Shown: positions 26,301 to 38,643, counted from the stretch's first letter. The stretch is DNA of 64,000 bases from Davidsoniella eucalypti (GCA_004009845.1 RMBW01000088.1:1-64000), one strand, 5' to 3'. Notes: generated by a model from the sequence alone, not told the origin. Made by a program: numbers and translations.

Positions 26301-26560
26301 GCCCCCGTTATAGCACCTCTATCGAACGTGATCACAAGCAGATTCCCGTCTGCAAGAAGGGTCAGCCTTCAGTCGCCATCAAGATCGAGATGGGCAACCA
26401 CCAGCCTACCTACGGTCGCCATCTTGAAGAGCCTGATAAGATTTACTCGCTCATCTCGCGTGCCAGCATCGACTGCCTCAAGGACTTTTACCGTGCTGAA
26501 GTTACAAATGATGAGTGGTTGCTCATCAAGAAGCTCAAGCCTTTGTTCGACATACCATAA
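23390..26560 (+). CDS. fun12: Translation initiation factor eIF5B (IF2 homologue)
   Basis: eIF5B is the GTPase that promotes 60S subunit joining at the end of initiation. Exons are 23390-23701, 23785-26192 and 26314-26560 (introns 83 and 121 nt), giving 988 residues, a normal length. The N-terminal 395 residues are the expected Lys/Glu/Ala-rich charged extension. The G domain has G1 GHVDTGKT (about 403), G3 DTPGHE (about 467) and G4 NKID (about 521). Domains II-IV follow, ending in SLISRASIDCLKDFYRAEV and KLKPLFDIP. The last intron splits the codon after PIGR and restores VTSIERDHKQIP, a conserved eIF5B stretch. It converges on hsp88. A very safe call. Confidence 0.97.
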
Positions 26561-27430
26561 ACGACGAGCAGTGCTTATCAATCTCTTCTCGCTGGATTTT
26601 TTTTCAATTCTTTATTATGGTTGTTGTTGTTATAGTCATGGAATGAGTTGTGGCTAAAGATGAGCTAAGACTGTGAATTTTTTTTTTAAAAAAGAATGAA
26701 AGTATATTTTCCTTATTTGTCTTATCTCTCTATCTTTGTATCTGATATATATTAAAAAAGGTTTTCGAGTTTCATGATAGTCTTCTATTACTTGCATATT
26801 TTTTCCTTGGTTCTGTCATCATTATAAAAGGAAGAAGAAGTAGAAAGGTATATAGAAAAAGGGAGATTAGAACTCTATAACTTCCTCAAGATAGTTATAT
26901 AAAAATATACAAGATGATGCAAAAGAATCACTTTACATACTCTTTACATCTTATCATAATTTGGGCTTTTGTTTTAGTTCAAATTTCTTTCATTTTTTCC
27001 ATTTCTGTTTTGTTTCGGAATATACAGCAAAAACGGAACATCTATCCTAATTCTTTAATCCACGTTTAAACAAACCCAGGCTTTCTTCTAATCTTTCCAA
27101 CCAACAACACAAAACCAATTTATTTTCTCATTTCTAATCAACCACTTCCTCCTACTCCTTCCTCGCCTCTTTTTCACCACCTTAAGTCAATATAAACTTA
27201 GGAAGGGAATGACTAGTTCTTGCTTTAATGATTCACTTCCTCAAACGGAAGAATGGGGGAGAGAAGATAGGGGGAAAACACACACACAAAAAGAATCACA
27301 AGATCGACAACACCGAGCAAAATGAAAATCTTCAACAAAGAGACGATTCTCGTAGAAGAGCGCGAGCAAGAGAGATTGGGAGGTAAAAAAGGGGTTCGAA
27401 AGAAGAGAAAAGAGAAGAGAAGAAAGACGC
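26561..27430. other. Convergent 3' spacer eIF5B / hsp88
   Basis: A/T-rich, with runs of T and A and no ORF or RNA gene. It contains the 3' UTRs of both genes; poly(A) signals are plausible but not assigned. Confidence 0.6.
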
Positions 27431-29944
27431 TTATTTGGGGTCCTCGGGCTTAGCAGAGTCAGCGTCAGTCATCTCCTCGTCTGGCTTGGAAGCGGCCTCG
27501 GCGGCCTTCTTGGCAGCACGCTCGGCCTCGGCGCGCTCAAGGACGGCCTGGCGCTCAGCCTCGATCTTCTCGAACAGACGGCCCAGGGCAGGACCGGCCA
27601 TCATGCGCAGCTCGTCAAGCTTGGCGATGTAGACGCTCTTAGTGGTGTCGTCGCCCTCCTCGTACAGCCAGTCCTGTAAGAAAGTACAATGTTAGCAACC
27701 TGGAGATCATGTTGACACGGGGTAATGAGTAATATAGTGGGATCTAAAACATACCTCGGCATCAGTGAGCTTGGAGCGCATGGAGTCCTTCTCCTCCTCG
27801 CTAACGAGTTCGGCCAGCTGGTCGTCCAGCTTGCCACGGAGATCGTAGATGTAGGTCTCCAGCTCATTCTTCTTCTCCTCGGTGTCGGCGACCAGCTTGT
27901 CCTCGGCGGCCATGGCGGCCTCTTTTTCTTGAAGAGCAGTCTTGGTGGTCTCGTCTAGGGAGTTGGTGCCGCTGGCGATAGGCAGATCACCCTTGCGGAC
28001 CTGCTTCTTGACGATGTGAGTCTTCTTGGGGGCATCATCCTTGGAGTCGGTGTCCATGGAGTCATCCTTAATTTCCTCCTCGACCTCCTGGTCCTCGACG
28101 TAGTAGCCAGACTCGACGTTCAGGATACCGTGAATGTTAACACGGGCCTTGAGCTTGCAGATCATGAAGTCCTCCTTGCCATCGGCCTTGACACCCTTAA
28201 CGGAGAAGCGGCCGATCCAGGGCTTGATAGCACCGGGTAGGGATTCGGGGGCGGCGTAGCGGGCTTCTAGGTCGAAAGGCTGCTTGCGGTAGAAGGTCAG
28301 AATCTTGGTAGAAGGCTGAACGTTGCCCTGGTTGAAGACAGTCAGGCTGGTGTCCTCATCGGGAATATCAGGGGCCTTCTCCCAGGTGAACTCAATGGGG
28401 TAGCTGACGATGTCCTGGACGGCGAAGTCACGGACACGGAAGACAGGGGACAGGATAGCGCAGCTGAAGGCGCAGCCACGGGCAACAGCCTCATCCTGGT
28501 TGGAGGTGAACGACAGAGGCTTGCCGAAGAAAGTCTGGATACGTTCCTTCAGGGAAGGAATACGGAGAGCACCACCAATAACCTCGACGATGTCAATGTC
28601 ATCCTTGGTGAGCTTGGCATCGGCCAGAGCCTGCTCAAGAGGGCCGTGGACACGGCTCAGAAGGTCTTGAACAAGGTCCTCAAACTCCTGGCGAGTGATC
28701 ATAGCGCTAACATCAACATCGTTCATTACGGACTCGATGTTGAGAGGAGCCTGCTGGTTGGCAGACAGAATCTTCTTGACCTTCTCGACGGCGGTCAAGA
28801 CACGGCTCTTGGCACGGGGGTTAGAGTAGATGTCGATCTTGTACTTGGTGAGGAACTCCTTCTGCAGGTGCTCGACCAGGGCGTTGTCGAAGTCACGGCC
28901 ACCGAAGTGACGGTCGCAGGCAGTAGACTTGACGGAGAGCTCACCCTTGCGGAACTCGATAATGGAGCAGGTGTAGTCACTATGACCGATGTCGACAAAG
29001 GCGACGCGGCGGGGCTTCTCCTCAGCCTCAGGAAGGTCCAGCTTGGTGATACCGTAGCCGAGAGCGGCAGCAGTGGTGCTGTTCATCAGACGCAGCAGCT
29101 TAATTCCGGCAATATCAGCGGCGTCGAGCAGAGCGCGGCGCTGGGCATCGGTGAACCAGGCAGGGACAGACATGACCAAGTCGCTGACGGGCAGCTTGAG
29201 CTCCTTGGCGGCGGTCTGCTTGATCTTGCTGAGGTACATGGCGACAAGCTGGACGGCAGTGAAACGCTCCTTCTCGCCGCGGTAGTTGACCTCGACACCG
29301 ACCTGGCCGTTCACGTCAACAAGGGGGGCGCTTATGTACTTTTGCTCGATCTGCATCTCGGGGTCGCTGAACGAGCGGCCAACAAGACGCTTGAGGCAGC
29401 CGACGGTGTTCTTCAGGTTGGAGATCTCCTGGGTCTTGGCAGCCTCACCGAGGTAGCGGCTCTTGGGGCCGAAGCCGACCACGGAACTAAGAGAGAGTGT
29501 TAGTATATACAGTCTGGCTAACAGTGGCAGTGACGACGATAGTGGCGGATGGACAGGGACACCAGACGGGAACATACGGAGTAGAGCGGTTGGAAACTTC
29601 ATTGGCAATCTATTGACGGCGTTGTTAGCAGACGGTCAACTCTATACGGATGGACAGGCCGGACGGGTCGATATGATGTCGCGATACGGACGCACAGAGT
29701 CGAGATGGGAGGCGGATACTTACAACATCAACACCGCGGTTTCTCGCGACCGCAATTACGGTCTTGAGCGTACCGAAATCAACACCTACAAGACACAATA
29801 CGTGTTAGTCAACAAAACAACAACAGCCAAAAGAACTCGTGATAGTAGAAGCAGACCGCGGAGTCAACGACGGGTTTCCCGTGCTTAGTGTAGCCGAGCA
29901 GCAAAAACCAGCAGAGGAAAGGAAAACTCACCAACGACACTCAT
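27431..29944 (-). CDS. hsp88: Hsp88 / Hsp110-family chaperone (Sse1 homologue)
   Basis: Hsp110 proteins are nucleotide exchange factors for cytosolic Hsp70 and hold unfolded clients. Five exons are read: 29944-29932 (13 nt), 29785-29724 (62 nt), 29609-29578 (32 nt), 29486-27755 and 27673-27431. They give 693 residues, as expected for fungal Hsp88. The joined N-terminus reads VGVDFGTLKTVIAVARN, then NRSTPSVVGFG, the actin-like ATPase phosphate-binding region. Further marks are MSVPAWFTDAQRRALLDAA, the FGGRDFDNALV loop and IEVIGGALRIPS-type residues. The acidic C-terminal region with EEEIKDDSMDTDSKDD is the Hsp110 insertion. The two tiny internal exons are easily missed. A strong heat shock element lies about 0.84 kb upstream. 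Confidence 0.95.
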
Positions 29945-31630
29945 GGTGGGCTAGGATCCGGAATGTGAATGGGGGGGGGGTATATGGTGAGGAAGATCGA
30001 AAAGATCGTGAGAAAAAGAGAAGGGCGACTCTTCTTCGATGGGTTGGAGGAAAGTTTGACGAAACAAGAGCAAAAAAGCGAGTGAGTGGGCAAAAGAGAA
30101 TGTCAGGCCTGGCTAAAGGATTTGGGTGGAATTGCGGCGGGGTGATGGTCCCTCGATGTGGATGGAGGGGAAAAAAAGAAGTGGTATTATTTGTTAGTGT
30201 TGTTCAAGTGGTTGATACCAGTATCAAGGTGCGGGTTAGGGTTACGGCTGGCGACGATGCTCTGTTCTAAGCCGTTGGTCAGGCTGGTTTTTTGTTATTT
30301 TGCAATTGTGTTGTTTGCGTGAATACAGCTTTTCTGGTCGATAAAGAAGCAAGAGAAGCAAGAATTCAAATTCCATACGGCCAGCAATCTTTGCTTTATG
30401 TGTTTTGCGGCCTGCTCACTTTAGCTGCAAAAGTAAACAGACGGCCGCCGTATCATCGCTAAGCCAGGGCAGGCAGCTGTAAGCCCTCTACATTTTAGCG
30501 GCACTTCAGGTACATCAGGCCCAATGTATACCCATTCACAAGCATTCACAGGGTGCCCTTCTATTTTGCCACTGGAAACCCACTGGAGCTTCCATTGCCA
30601 CCGCTGGACACAGTGCTGTAGATAATTGTTGCACAGCTAGATAGCAATTGCCGGTACCTGTGAAAATTGAGCATTCCACGTACCTCGCCTACCGCCTGCC
30701 CCATTTGTGCCTAATTGCCCCACCATCCACCCAATCCACGCTGCCTGTTACAGCAACTGCCGTCAAAATCGAATCGTACAGAAACTTCCAGGTGCTTCTC
30801 CGGGCTTCAGGTCGCTTCCAAGATTAATAAGGAAAACAACAACGGAACGGGATAGAAAATTACAGAAAGTTCCAACCAACATGCAGCTCAGAATTAGTCT
30901 TGCTCGGTTATTACTATAGTATTACTCTATACTCTTGGTTGAAGGCTCTTTAGCGAGGCCCATTCAAAGAGGCTAAACCACATATAAGAGGCCAATGCAT
31001 TGTATTCACTTAGGCAGCCAGTCCATCTTGAGGCTAACAGTTCTATGAAAAGAATTAAGAAAATCTTTATTTTACATATAATGGTAGGACAAACAAAAAG
31101 GTATCATGTACCATGTACCGTTGATATCGCAAATGTTGTATATAAATCCAGGTTTGGCAGTGGATATGTAAACAATTATTTCATCTAGTTTTCGTTTGGA
31201 CCCTAGGAAAAAATTGCTTCAATTCTTACCTCAATACTATGTATTGTCGTCTTGGGTTTGTGGTGGGTATTATGAGCCTCAATGTCCTAACCCGACTCAG
31301 ATCTTACCGAGCCTCACCGAGTATCACACCTCGGTGAGTAATGTCCCCACTTAATTGTTTATCGTTATCGGGACAAGAAATCTTTTATCGCCAGCAACTT
31401 TTTTTTTGCAGGCAATACTGGGACAAAATCCACTATACTATACACGATCTTTCTACACTTGGAGTCGCAACATCTTCTCTCTCAACTCTCTAGTATCCGC
31501 GGTCCATCAGAGGCCCAACTGTCGATTATCTTTCTCGCTCCACATCAGCCTTTGTTTCTCTAGGCTTTGTTAATCATCCGCTTAGCCAGCCTCTGTTTCT
31601 TCGTTTTCTTTCTTCACAATCCATCTCAAA
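29945..31630. promoter_or_regulatory. Divergent promoter region hsp88 / L1-domain gene
   Basis: This 1.7-kb spacer serves two divergent genes. Its left part (29.9-30.3 kb) carries G/A-rich sequence and a telobox-like GGGTTAGGGTTACGG (about 30232-30246). The centre carries the heat shock element. The right part ends in a pyrimidine-rich leader before 31631. No ORF is credible as a gene. Confidence 0.55.
30781..30818. promoter_or_regulatory. Heat shock element, five units
   Basis: A canonical GAA-nn-TTC pair (GAA 30781-30783, TTC 30786-30788) is followed by TTC triplets at 30796-30798, 30806-30808 and 30816-30818, each exactly 10 bp after the last and each within CTTC. This is the step-type arrangement bound by Hsf1 trimers. 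It lies 837 bp from the hsp88 start codon, between hsp88 and the divergent L1-domain gene, so hsp88 is the natural target. The distance would shrink if the leader is long or spliced. Confidence 0.7.
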
Positions 31631-32905
31631 ATGGCCCCTTCCAAAACCGTCGCTGCGCCTGCGCAGGACGCCGTTGAGCGTCTCATTGACGCCGCTCAGG
31701 TAACTACCTCTCTGCAAACATATAAACATGTAAAAATTACCTCCCAGACCTCCTCAAGCATACTGACGCTCTATATATTGTAGACCCTCAAGGCCTCCAA
31801 GGCCCTTCTGTCACACATCAAGAAGTCCGCCATTGAGAAGTCCGAGTCTGCGCCCAAGAAGTCTCTGCTCGACGACGAGGCTGCTGCTCCTTCTGCTATT
31901 GCCGAGACTCCCATCTGGCTCACTCTGACCACCAAGAGACACATTGCCGACTCAGCCCGTCTCCAGCCCTCCAAGATCACCCTCCCTCACAGCCTGAACG
32001 CCAGCGAATGGACAACCATCTGCCTGATCACTGCTGACCCACAGCGTGCCTACAAGAATATCGTGGCCTCGGAGGGCTTCCCTGCCGAGCTGGCGAAGCG
32101 CATCACTCGTGTCATTGGCCTGAGCAAGATCAAGGCCAAGTACAGCCAGTACGACGCCCAGCGCAAGCTATTCTCCGAGCACGACATCTTCCTCGCTGAT
32201 GACCGCATCATCAACCGTCTGCCCAAGGCTCTCGGCAAGACCTTCTACAAGTCTACCACCAAGCGTCCCATCCCCGTTATTCTACAGGCCAAGCAGGCTC
32301 GCGATGCGGACGGCAAGCGTGTGAAGCGCACCAAGGATGATAACAGCGTCAACGCCGGCACTCCTCAGGAACTTGCTGCTGAGATACAGAAGGCCATCAG
32401 CTCTGCTCTGGTCCACCTGGCCCCCTCAGCAAACACCGCCATCCGCGTTGGCTATGCTAACTGGACCCCCGAGCAGATCGTGGAGAACGTCAACGTCGTC
32501 GTCGATGCTTTAGTGCAGAAATTCGTGCCGCAAAAGTGGAACAATGTGCGGAGCCTGATGCTCAAGGGCCCTGAAACTGCTGCTCTGCCCATATACCAAG
32601 CCAAGGAGCTTTGGCTAGAGGACAAAGATGTTGTCGCTGACGACACTGAGGAGGTCAAGGCTCTCAAGGCCGCGCAAAAGGCCAACGTTGGCAAGAAACG
32701 CAAGGCTGCTGGTGCCATCGCCCCCGCTGCTGAGGAGGCCGTCGCCGAGAAGGCTACCAAGGAACCGGCTACTAAGAAGGCCAGGGCTGCTGCTGCCGCT
32801 GCCGTTGTTGCTAAGAGTCATGATAAGACCCTCAACAAGCAGATCGCTGACCGGAAAGCCAAGCTCAAGAAGGCCAAGGCTAAGGCCTCCAAGGCGATGA
32901 ACTAG
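31631..32905 (+). CDS. Ribosomal L1-domain nucleolar protein (Utp30/Cic1-like)
   Basis: Exons are 31631-31699 and 31784-32905 (intron 84 nt); product 396 residues. Residues about 20-280 form an L1-type fold, with conserved pieces ITADPQRAYKNIV, IGLSKIKAKYSQYDAQRKL, FLADDRIINRLPKALGKTF and RVGYANWTPEQIVENV. The remaining C-terminus is Ala/Lys-rich with GKKRKAAG and KAKLKKAKAKASKAMN, a typical nucleolar targeting tail. Yeast members Cic1 and Utp30 work in 60S and 40S pre-ribosome assembly. Which orthologue this is cannot be decided by eye. It is divergent from hsp88. The short first exon (23 codons) is confirmed by clean splice sites and continuous frame. Confidence 0.88.
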
Positions 32906-33459
32906 GTGTCCTGGGAAGCACAGCCATAATTCCTCAGGTTGTCTGGGAACAACTAAACAAATATCACATTCAAAATAGTATCATATCATTACAATATCAA
33001 TACCCAACAAAGGGGGGGAGAAAGAAGCGGGCTCGAAAAGGACGCATGGAAGGAAAAAAGTACGAAGAACCGACAAAGGACAGCAAATCAAGGGCTCTAA
33101 AGCCAGGAGAACATGCTATATTCTTTTTTGTTTGTCTCTCTTTTTTTTTCTTCTTTAACTCGCCTATCACCATGTACATCTTTTTTCTTTTCTTTTTCAT
33201 CTTTGTAAACTGGGCGGGAATTGCACTTGTGGGCGTTTCTGGAGTTTTGAGTTTCTCATCGTCATTTTGCTCTGCTCTATCTGTGAGATTCAACAATAAA
33301 TTTACAAAATATATATTCATACAATAAAAGGAAAGAGAACCAAGATAACAAAACAAGACAGAACAGAACCAAACAGGACAGGAAACAGAAAAGCAGAACT
33401 TGTTACACATTGTCGTCATCAAATATTCGGCATCATCTTCAGCCATAATCAGCCTCACA
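32906..33459. other. Convergent 3' spacer, no gene seen
   Basis: T-rich and A-rich spacer between the L1-domain gene and the F-box gene on the other strand. Overlapping antisense ORFs here are low-complexity and not credible. Confidence 0.55.
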
Positions 33460-34309
33460 TCACCACTGACGTATTACGCCGCCACGCCGTTTATACACCG
33501 CCAAAAGAACTGCATCAGTGATCAAGATAGCAACCATTGTCGCAGATAGCGGGATCGTCACCCAGGAAAAAGACCCTAACGGCAGAGCTACCCGCGCCCC
33601 CATCTTCTGGGCTATGTAGTACAAGCTCACGATTATGGCGCAGATAACCAAACGCGAGTAGTCTCGGTGCACGATTCCGGCTGCCCATCGTCGCCAAATA
33701 CTCAGCGGAGGCCGTCTGTGGAAACATACTTTGGTGTTGTATATCAGACAGCCCAGCCCGGGACGAGCCTCGCACTCGATATGGTTGCGGTGGTGCTGGA
33801 TGAGTAATCTATAAGCACGGATATACGGCGTTAGTTGCACGAGATTTATCGGAGAACCGGCCGAGGAGAGCACAAAGTCTTCAAGGACGGGAGAACAAAG
33901 ATAAAGCCAAAACTCACGGCACACTTCCACGGCAAAAGCGCAGGTCGCTCCCCAAATCACATTTTTTGTCGTTTGGACACTGAAGATGCAGGCTGCGCCG
34001 CAAAACCAGCCATTCGACCTTGATGGCGATCCCCGTATCGACCAGATGATACAAATAACTGCTACTGTGCTTCAACGACAGCGCATCTGGATATATCAGC
34101 AGCTCCGATATCATGAGATGGATCTCTGTCGGCAAGTGCATGAACTTGACTCGGGGCTTGTCGTTAACTTCGGGGCCGGCGTCTGTTTTGTCCGAAAACG
34201 GAGAACGGATATCGGGATCGGACCGTTCATTTTCAGCAGTGACTAGCGTGGGGTTATTGTTGTTCCCGTTAGGGTTTCGCTGGAAATATGATGCCAAAAA
34301 CAGTGCCAT
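33460..34309 (-). CDS. F-box-like protein with C-terminal membrane segments
   Basis: Two exons, 34309-33918 and 33808-33460, joined across a 109-nt GT-AG intron; 246 residues. The N-terminus is short and hydrophobic (MALFLASYFQ). An F-box-like stretch, FMHLPTEIHLMISELLIYPD, lies around residues 56-75. Then come a Cys/basic region (CPNDKKCDLG) and HIECEARPGLGC, a pattern I associate with a fungal F-box family. Splicing joins FCRGSV to the next exon just before that motif, which supports the intron. Two hydrophobic segments near residues 184-198 and 212-235 suggest membrane anchoring. The in-frame reading extends further upstream but through poly-T without ATG, so 34309 is the first usable start. 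Substrate and partners are unknown. Confidence 0.7.
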
Positions 34310-37300
34310 AGTCGCGATAAATCCCAAGAAAGTAAAAAAAAAAGAAAATGTATTTATAAAAAGTATAAAAAAAACCCCCACCAGGAATCAAGTATCGTTC
34401 TTTTCTTGTTAGAACCAGAAACAGAGAAGACAAGAAAAAAGAAGAAAAAAAAAAAGGGGGCGCGGGATATGATTTGTTTACATAGAAAAAATAAAAGACA
34501 AGAAATTCCAAGGTAAGCCGTCGATGATGATGAGCAGAGGAAAAGGTTTCAGAATCATAACACTGTTGCGTACTTTTCCAACGTTTTGAACCTTTGGAGA
34601 TTTCGTCTTAGCCAGTGGATTTTAATAGAGAAATCAAGCTTCCTTTTGCTATTTGTGTTTCCTCAAACCATCTCATGACAAACCCAAAAAAAACAACCTA
34701 TTCAGCTTCATCTTGCTTAGCAAAATGCGTCAGCCTAGTTCATTCGGTCCGGGGTATTAGGAGTAGTAAGATACACATGTAGAAGATTGTTGAAAGAGGC
34801 TGCTAGATTGGTTGATTCAAACACAAACAACAAGTTTCTTGTCTATTATAATGTCCTATACTGCTGCCTTGGGGTTGGATCACACATTGTACATATGTAT
34901 CAAATATATACACTAATCTGCCGGTTTGTAAGACCAAGTACTAATACATGTAGGGTTACAGCACGTAACGATAACCCTGATTCTCATACAGCACGTGACG
35001 CTATGATATAATCGTCCAGGGTTCTATGTGGGAGACGGACTTACTGTCTAATGGCGGTCTTTTGTTTTCTTTATCTTGCCCTTAGATTGATCAAAATTGA
35101 CTTAGTTGTGGAAGTCAGCATAGAGTGTAACCTTGGCAATGATATCGACGTATATGAGAGAACTGATCTTGGTGATAACTTCAATTTTAGAGATAGTGTT
35201 GAGTGGTTTTGATAGTACTATCCACCGAGGCTCTACCATTACTTGACAATAAAGCGGTTCATGTCCGTCTTTTCTTGCTCTAGCTAACTGTAGACCAGTC
35301 CCTGCTATCGTCCTCATGGTATATATGTACCTCGTGGTTGCTCATGAGACCTACTGACACCATCCTGTCCTGCTGATCGACATGATCCACCCATGCATAC
35401 AATCCATTCGGTATTATATATAAGATCACTTTGTTTAGGCTAGCATTCCATCTTCTGGCGCTCTGTAAAACAAGACCTCTGATAAAGACTGCTAGTTCCC
35501 CCAGAATAAAGATAGTATGTGTTGTTCTTTGCTCATCACATCCGGAATGCCCAACCCTCGCTTCTCTTGTCTTGTATAAATACATAGTAAGAGGGTATAT
35601 ATTCCCCTGGCTGTGGCTCTAGCTTTGAGATCACCTATTACGCTCGATTTGATCATGTTGTTGTGTTCAATTTTCTTCTCATGGTCATCGAAACACTCTA
35701 TTATATCACAATATGTGTCTGACGTAGAACCTGATAGGTGCTACGCCACTGATGGCCAACTCTCCCAAATGCGCCATCCCAGTTCCCGTGTCCGTGACAT
35801 CTACGCCTACCCCACTGTCCCCGCCTGTGCCCAATCATGTGGAACTGGAGCACATTTCCCGTACATCACAATAGCGTGTCATCGATGCCATCGCCAACGC
35901 TTTTCTCTCCTATGATGTCGGTTGTTTCCCTCTCTTAGTGTTGTGCCGACATCGAGAGATTCTTCGTGGGACTTAATTTTCGACCTTGGAAGCAAATCCT
36001 TGATAATTCGTCGTTTGTATATATCTTTGTGTAACCAATTGAACTTTGTATCATCTGCAGTCAATGAGCTTCGAATCTCTCCTTCCTGGCCGATATGATA
36101 GATCCTTGAGATGAGCGTTGCAGCGTGATGCCAAGGTTCTTGAAAGTCCAGCTGGTGAACATGATAGTTTCATTATTTTGATAGTCGGACTTTACCTCAA
36201 TGGTCAAGTGCCTCAACATGTGCTTCAAAGGCGTGCCGAATAGAAACGGAGTCTCCCATTTTCGGTTAAGACTTGATGCTATCACAGTATTGAGTATTAT
36301 CAAGACATGAAACCAACATCGCGCAAGCGGCACATCCAGGAGTGGGAAATATGTTAGAATAGGTACTAGTAGCAACTTCATTAAAACCACGCTATTCACG
36401 AAGCCTTAAGTTCGGGGAACAATCAGTTCCAGAAGCCATTCGGAGCATATCAAGCTTGAATAAATTATATGTTGGGAGTAGTATAATGAATTGACGGCAC
36501 GTCGTAAAGCAGGCGATTATTAATTAGTAATAGTGGTGATATGGGTAATGATGAAGGAAAAACAAGAGACGACCTTGCCTGACTTTGGCTGACTAATCCC
36601 AACTACATATGCATCAGAAATGACAGCCCATTTGGCACATCATAATTTGGAATAACAAGAACTACTGGTTACCATGATTGCACATAAATATTACACAAAT
36701 CATAGCCTCCCTTTCTGGCCATTTGAAACCCAAGGCTGGCTGTTACGAAAGTTGATGAAAATCTGCCTAATAGCGGGCATTTATTTTCTCTTCATCTCCT
36801 GTCTACTCAGTTGGAGGAAAGTAACAAGGTATCCGTATAGCATATATGAAAAATACTTCCTAAAGTGGGAGCACGATGGGGAGAAAACAAATAAAAGAAG
36901 GAGATATTGTATACTTATGTACATATGCGAGAGGGGCTCGAGAAAGAGAGGAAACAAAGGTATTGCCTGATTTCTCTACCTTGACCTTGGGCATTCAAGT
37001 TGAAAGAGAAACATTTTGACGTAACTATTCATACAGCCAGATATAGGACCAATATCCCGTTCGAACAGTGATTGTTCTACATACCGATATACTGTACATA
37101 AGGTATTCAGCTGATAAGCACTTGTTAACCTCCCAAAGGCAACGAAAGATAAGACGACAAGACAGCTTACAATTTGGCAAGTCTATATACAACCATATTA
37201 CCACTACTTCATAGTACTAGCTAAGCATACAATCTAGCTGTCTTTGCCTTCATGAGAAAACATAGTTCGCCGAACGATCTTGAAGAGAGCCAAACTTTGG

Positions 37301-38643
37301 CTGACCTGATATGTCGTTTAATGTGTCAATATTCCGCTCTTTTCTTCGCACTGACTGGAGAAAGAGAAAACCATGAAGAAATCGAAACGATGCAGCTCTG
37401 CTCATTTTGTTCTGGCTTTCAAGGTGGAGGCGCCGAAGCGAGTTATTACTCCAATACAAACCGGGCGTTTTTGATATTGAGTTGGCAAAGACGGTCTTTT
37501 TATTGCAGATCAAGACGCCTTGATTCTCTTTTTTTCTCCTTGTATCTAGAGGTAAATGATATACGAACAAAAAGTAAGCCACACATAACTAGATACTTAT
37601 ATAAAATTAAAACAATATCCTACATTTATCACTTGGCGGAATACGAAATTCCGCTAAGCGTGGCAGCTTTCTTACGATTCCGCGCTTACTGTTTCTACAA
37701 AAGCCTAATTATTTGAAATTGCCTGATGCAACTAAACAACGAAACCATGGCCACGTAATTCCGCGTTGCAGCTCTTAGTTCCGGCCAGTGAAGCTGTATT
37801 GTATTATGTATGGAACAACACCGTAGCAGTCGAGGCCGTACGATCAGCCAGAAAAGAAGATACGAGTCTTGAAGCACTGATAAGAAACCTCATGTCTCCC
37901 AACAAATACGTAGACGATACAGGTTCGTGGACTACCTGCTCTGGTGGCTTGGCATCTGAGATACGGTTAAACCTTTTGCATCGAAGCGAGCATATAACCT
38001 TAAATATTGCTTAAGCAGCCAGGCGCTTCTTGTGTGCTCGGTTTTTGCCGTATTGCCCTCATGGCTGCCCAGTGGCTTCCTCTCAATACAAGCCGGGCGT
38101 CAAACATTGTGTCAGAAAACGAAAATCCCTGTTTATCATCGTCATGATAGCTACGCCGTAAGTGCTTATTGTGGAAAACATGCAGTTCTATCCTGAATGT
38201 CCATATCTATATCCATGCATACATGCTTTTTTGCACACAGTCCGGGAGAAAACAAATCCTCGACATGATGTGGCCCTACTTGTGCTTTGCTTTGGAGGAG
38301 AAAGTCTAGAATGTGCCATACATCTATAGTTGTGCTGTTGACTCCGTTCATCATATCAGCCAGGCGAATTCCTTCCTACATTGTGCCGAAGAACGAGACG
38401 CTCTGATAAAGACCGCAAGACGCCCAGAATCAAGGAAGCTGATCATGCCATTCTTTTATGTTTGTCTTGTCCCTCTTTGTTGCAACTCATCCCATTTAAG
38501 TTGGCCAATATCCCCTTCTCTTGTCGTGTAGAGCACATATCAAGTGGCTGGTCGTGACTGTGCCCATCACAAAGCTTTTATATCAACTTCAAGGCCTACC
38601 GTTGTTCTACTCCATCTTCTCATAGTCACCGGCACACGTCGTC
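34310..38643. other. 4.3-kb spacer with a gene relic
   Basis: No intact gene is seen. It holds a decayed copy of parts of the downstream MARVEL-like gene (35440-35930). The longest ORFs, 37252-37716 (+) and 37250-37582 (-), overlap each other on opposite strands and have random-looking composition, so I do not call them genes. Confidence 0.5.
35440..35930 (+). pseudogene. Decayed partial duplicate of the MARVEL-like gene
   Basis: Two blocks align in the same orientation with the gene 3.2-4 kb downstream. The left block (about 35445-35580) matches its upstream region (38385-38535), sharing CTCTGATAAAGAC and CCCAGAAT. The right block (about 35790-35930) matches the proline-rich tail (39650-39790), sharing ACGCCTACCCC and CCATCGCCA. 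In frame the right block reads STPTPLSPPVPNHVELEHI against STPTPPPAAPIPHHTELEHI of the intact gene, then meets a TAG. The transmembrane exons are missing. An old, partly deleted tandem duplicate. Confidence 0.65.

Noticed and set aside
28646..29503. A 285-codon plus-strand ORF antisense to hsp88
   Set aside because: Long antisense ORFs are a known by-product of codon bias in Hsp70-family genes; no recognisable domain, and the Hsp88 reading is unambiguous.
34310..34381. N-terminal extension of the F-box protein into a Phe-rich stretch
   Set aside because: It starts at GTG, not ATG, and is encoded by poly-T leader sequence; the ATG at 34309 is preferred.
37252..37716. 154-codon plus-strand ORF between the F-box and MARVEL-like genes
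   Set aside because: No recognisable motif, random-looking composition, and overlapped by an equally long ORF on the other strand.
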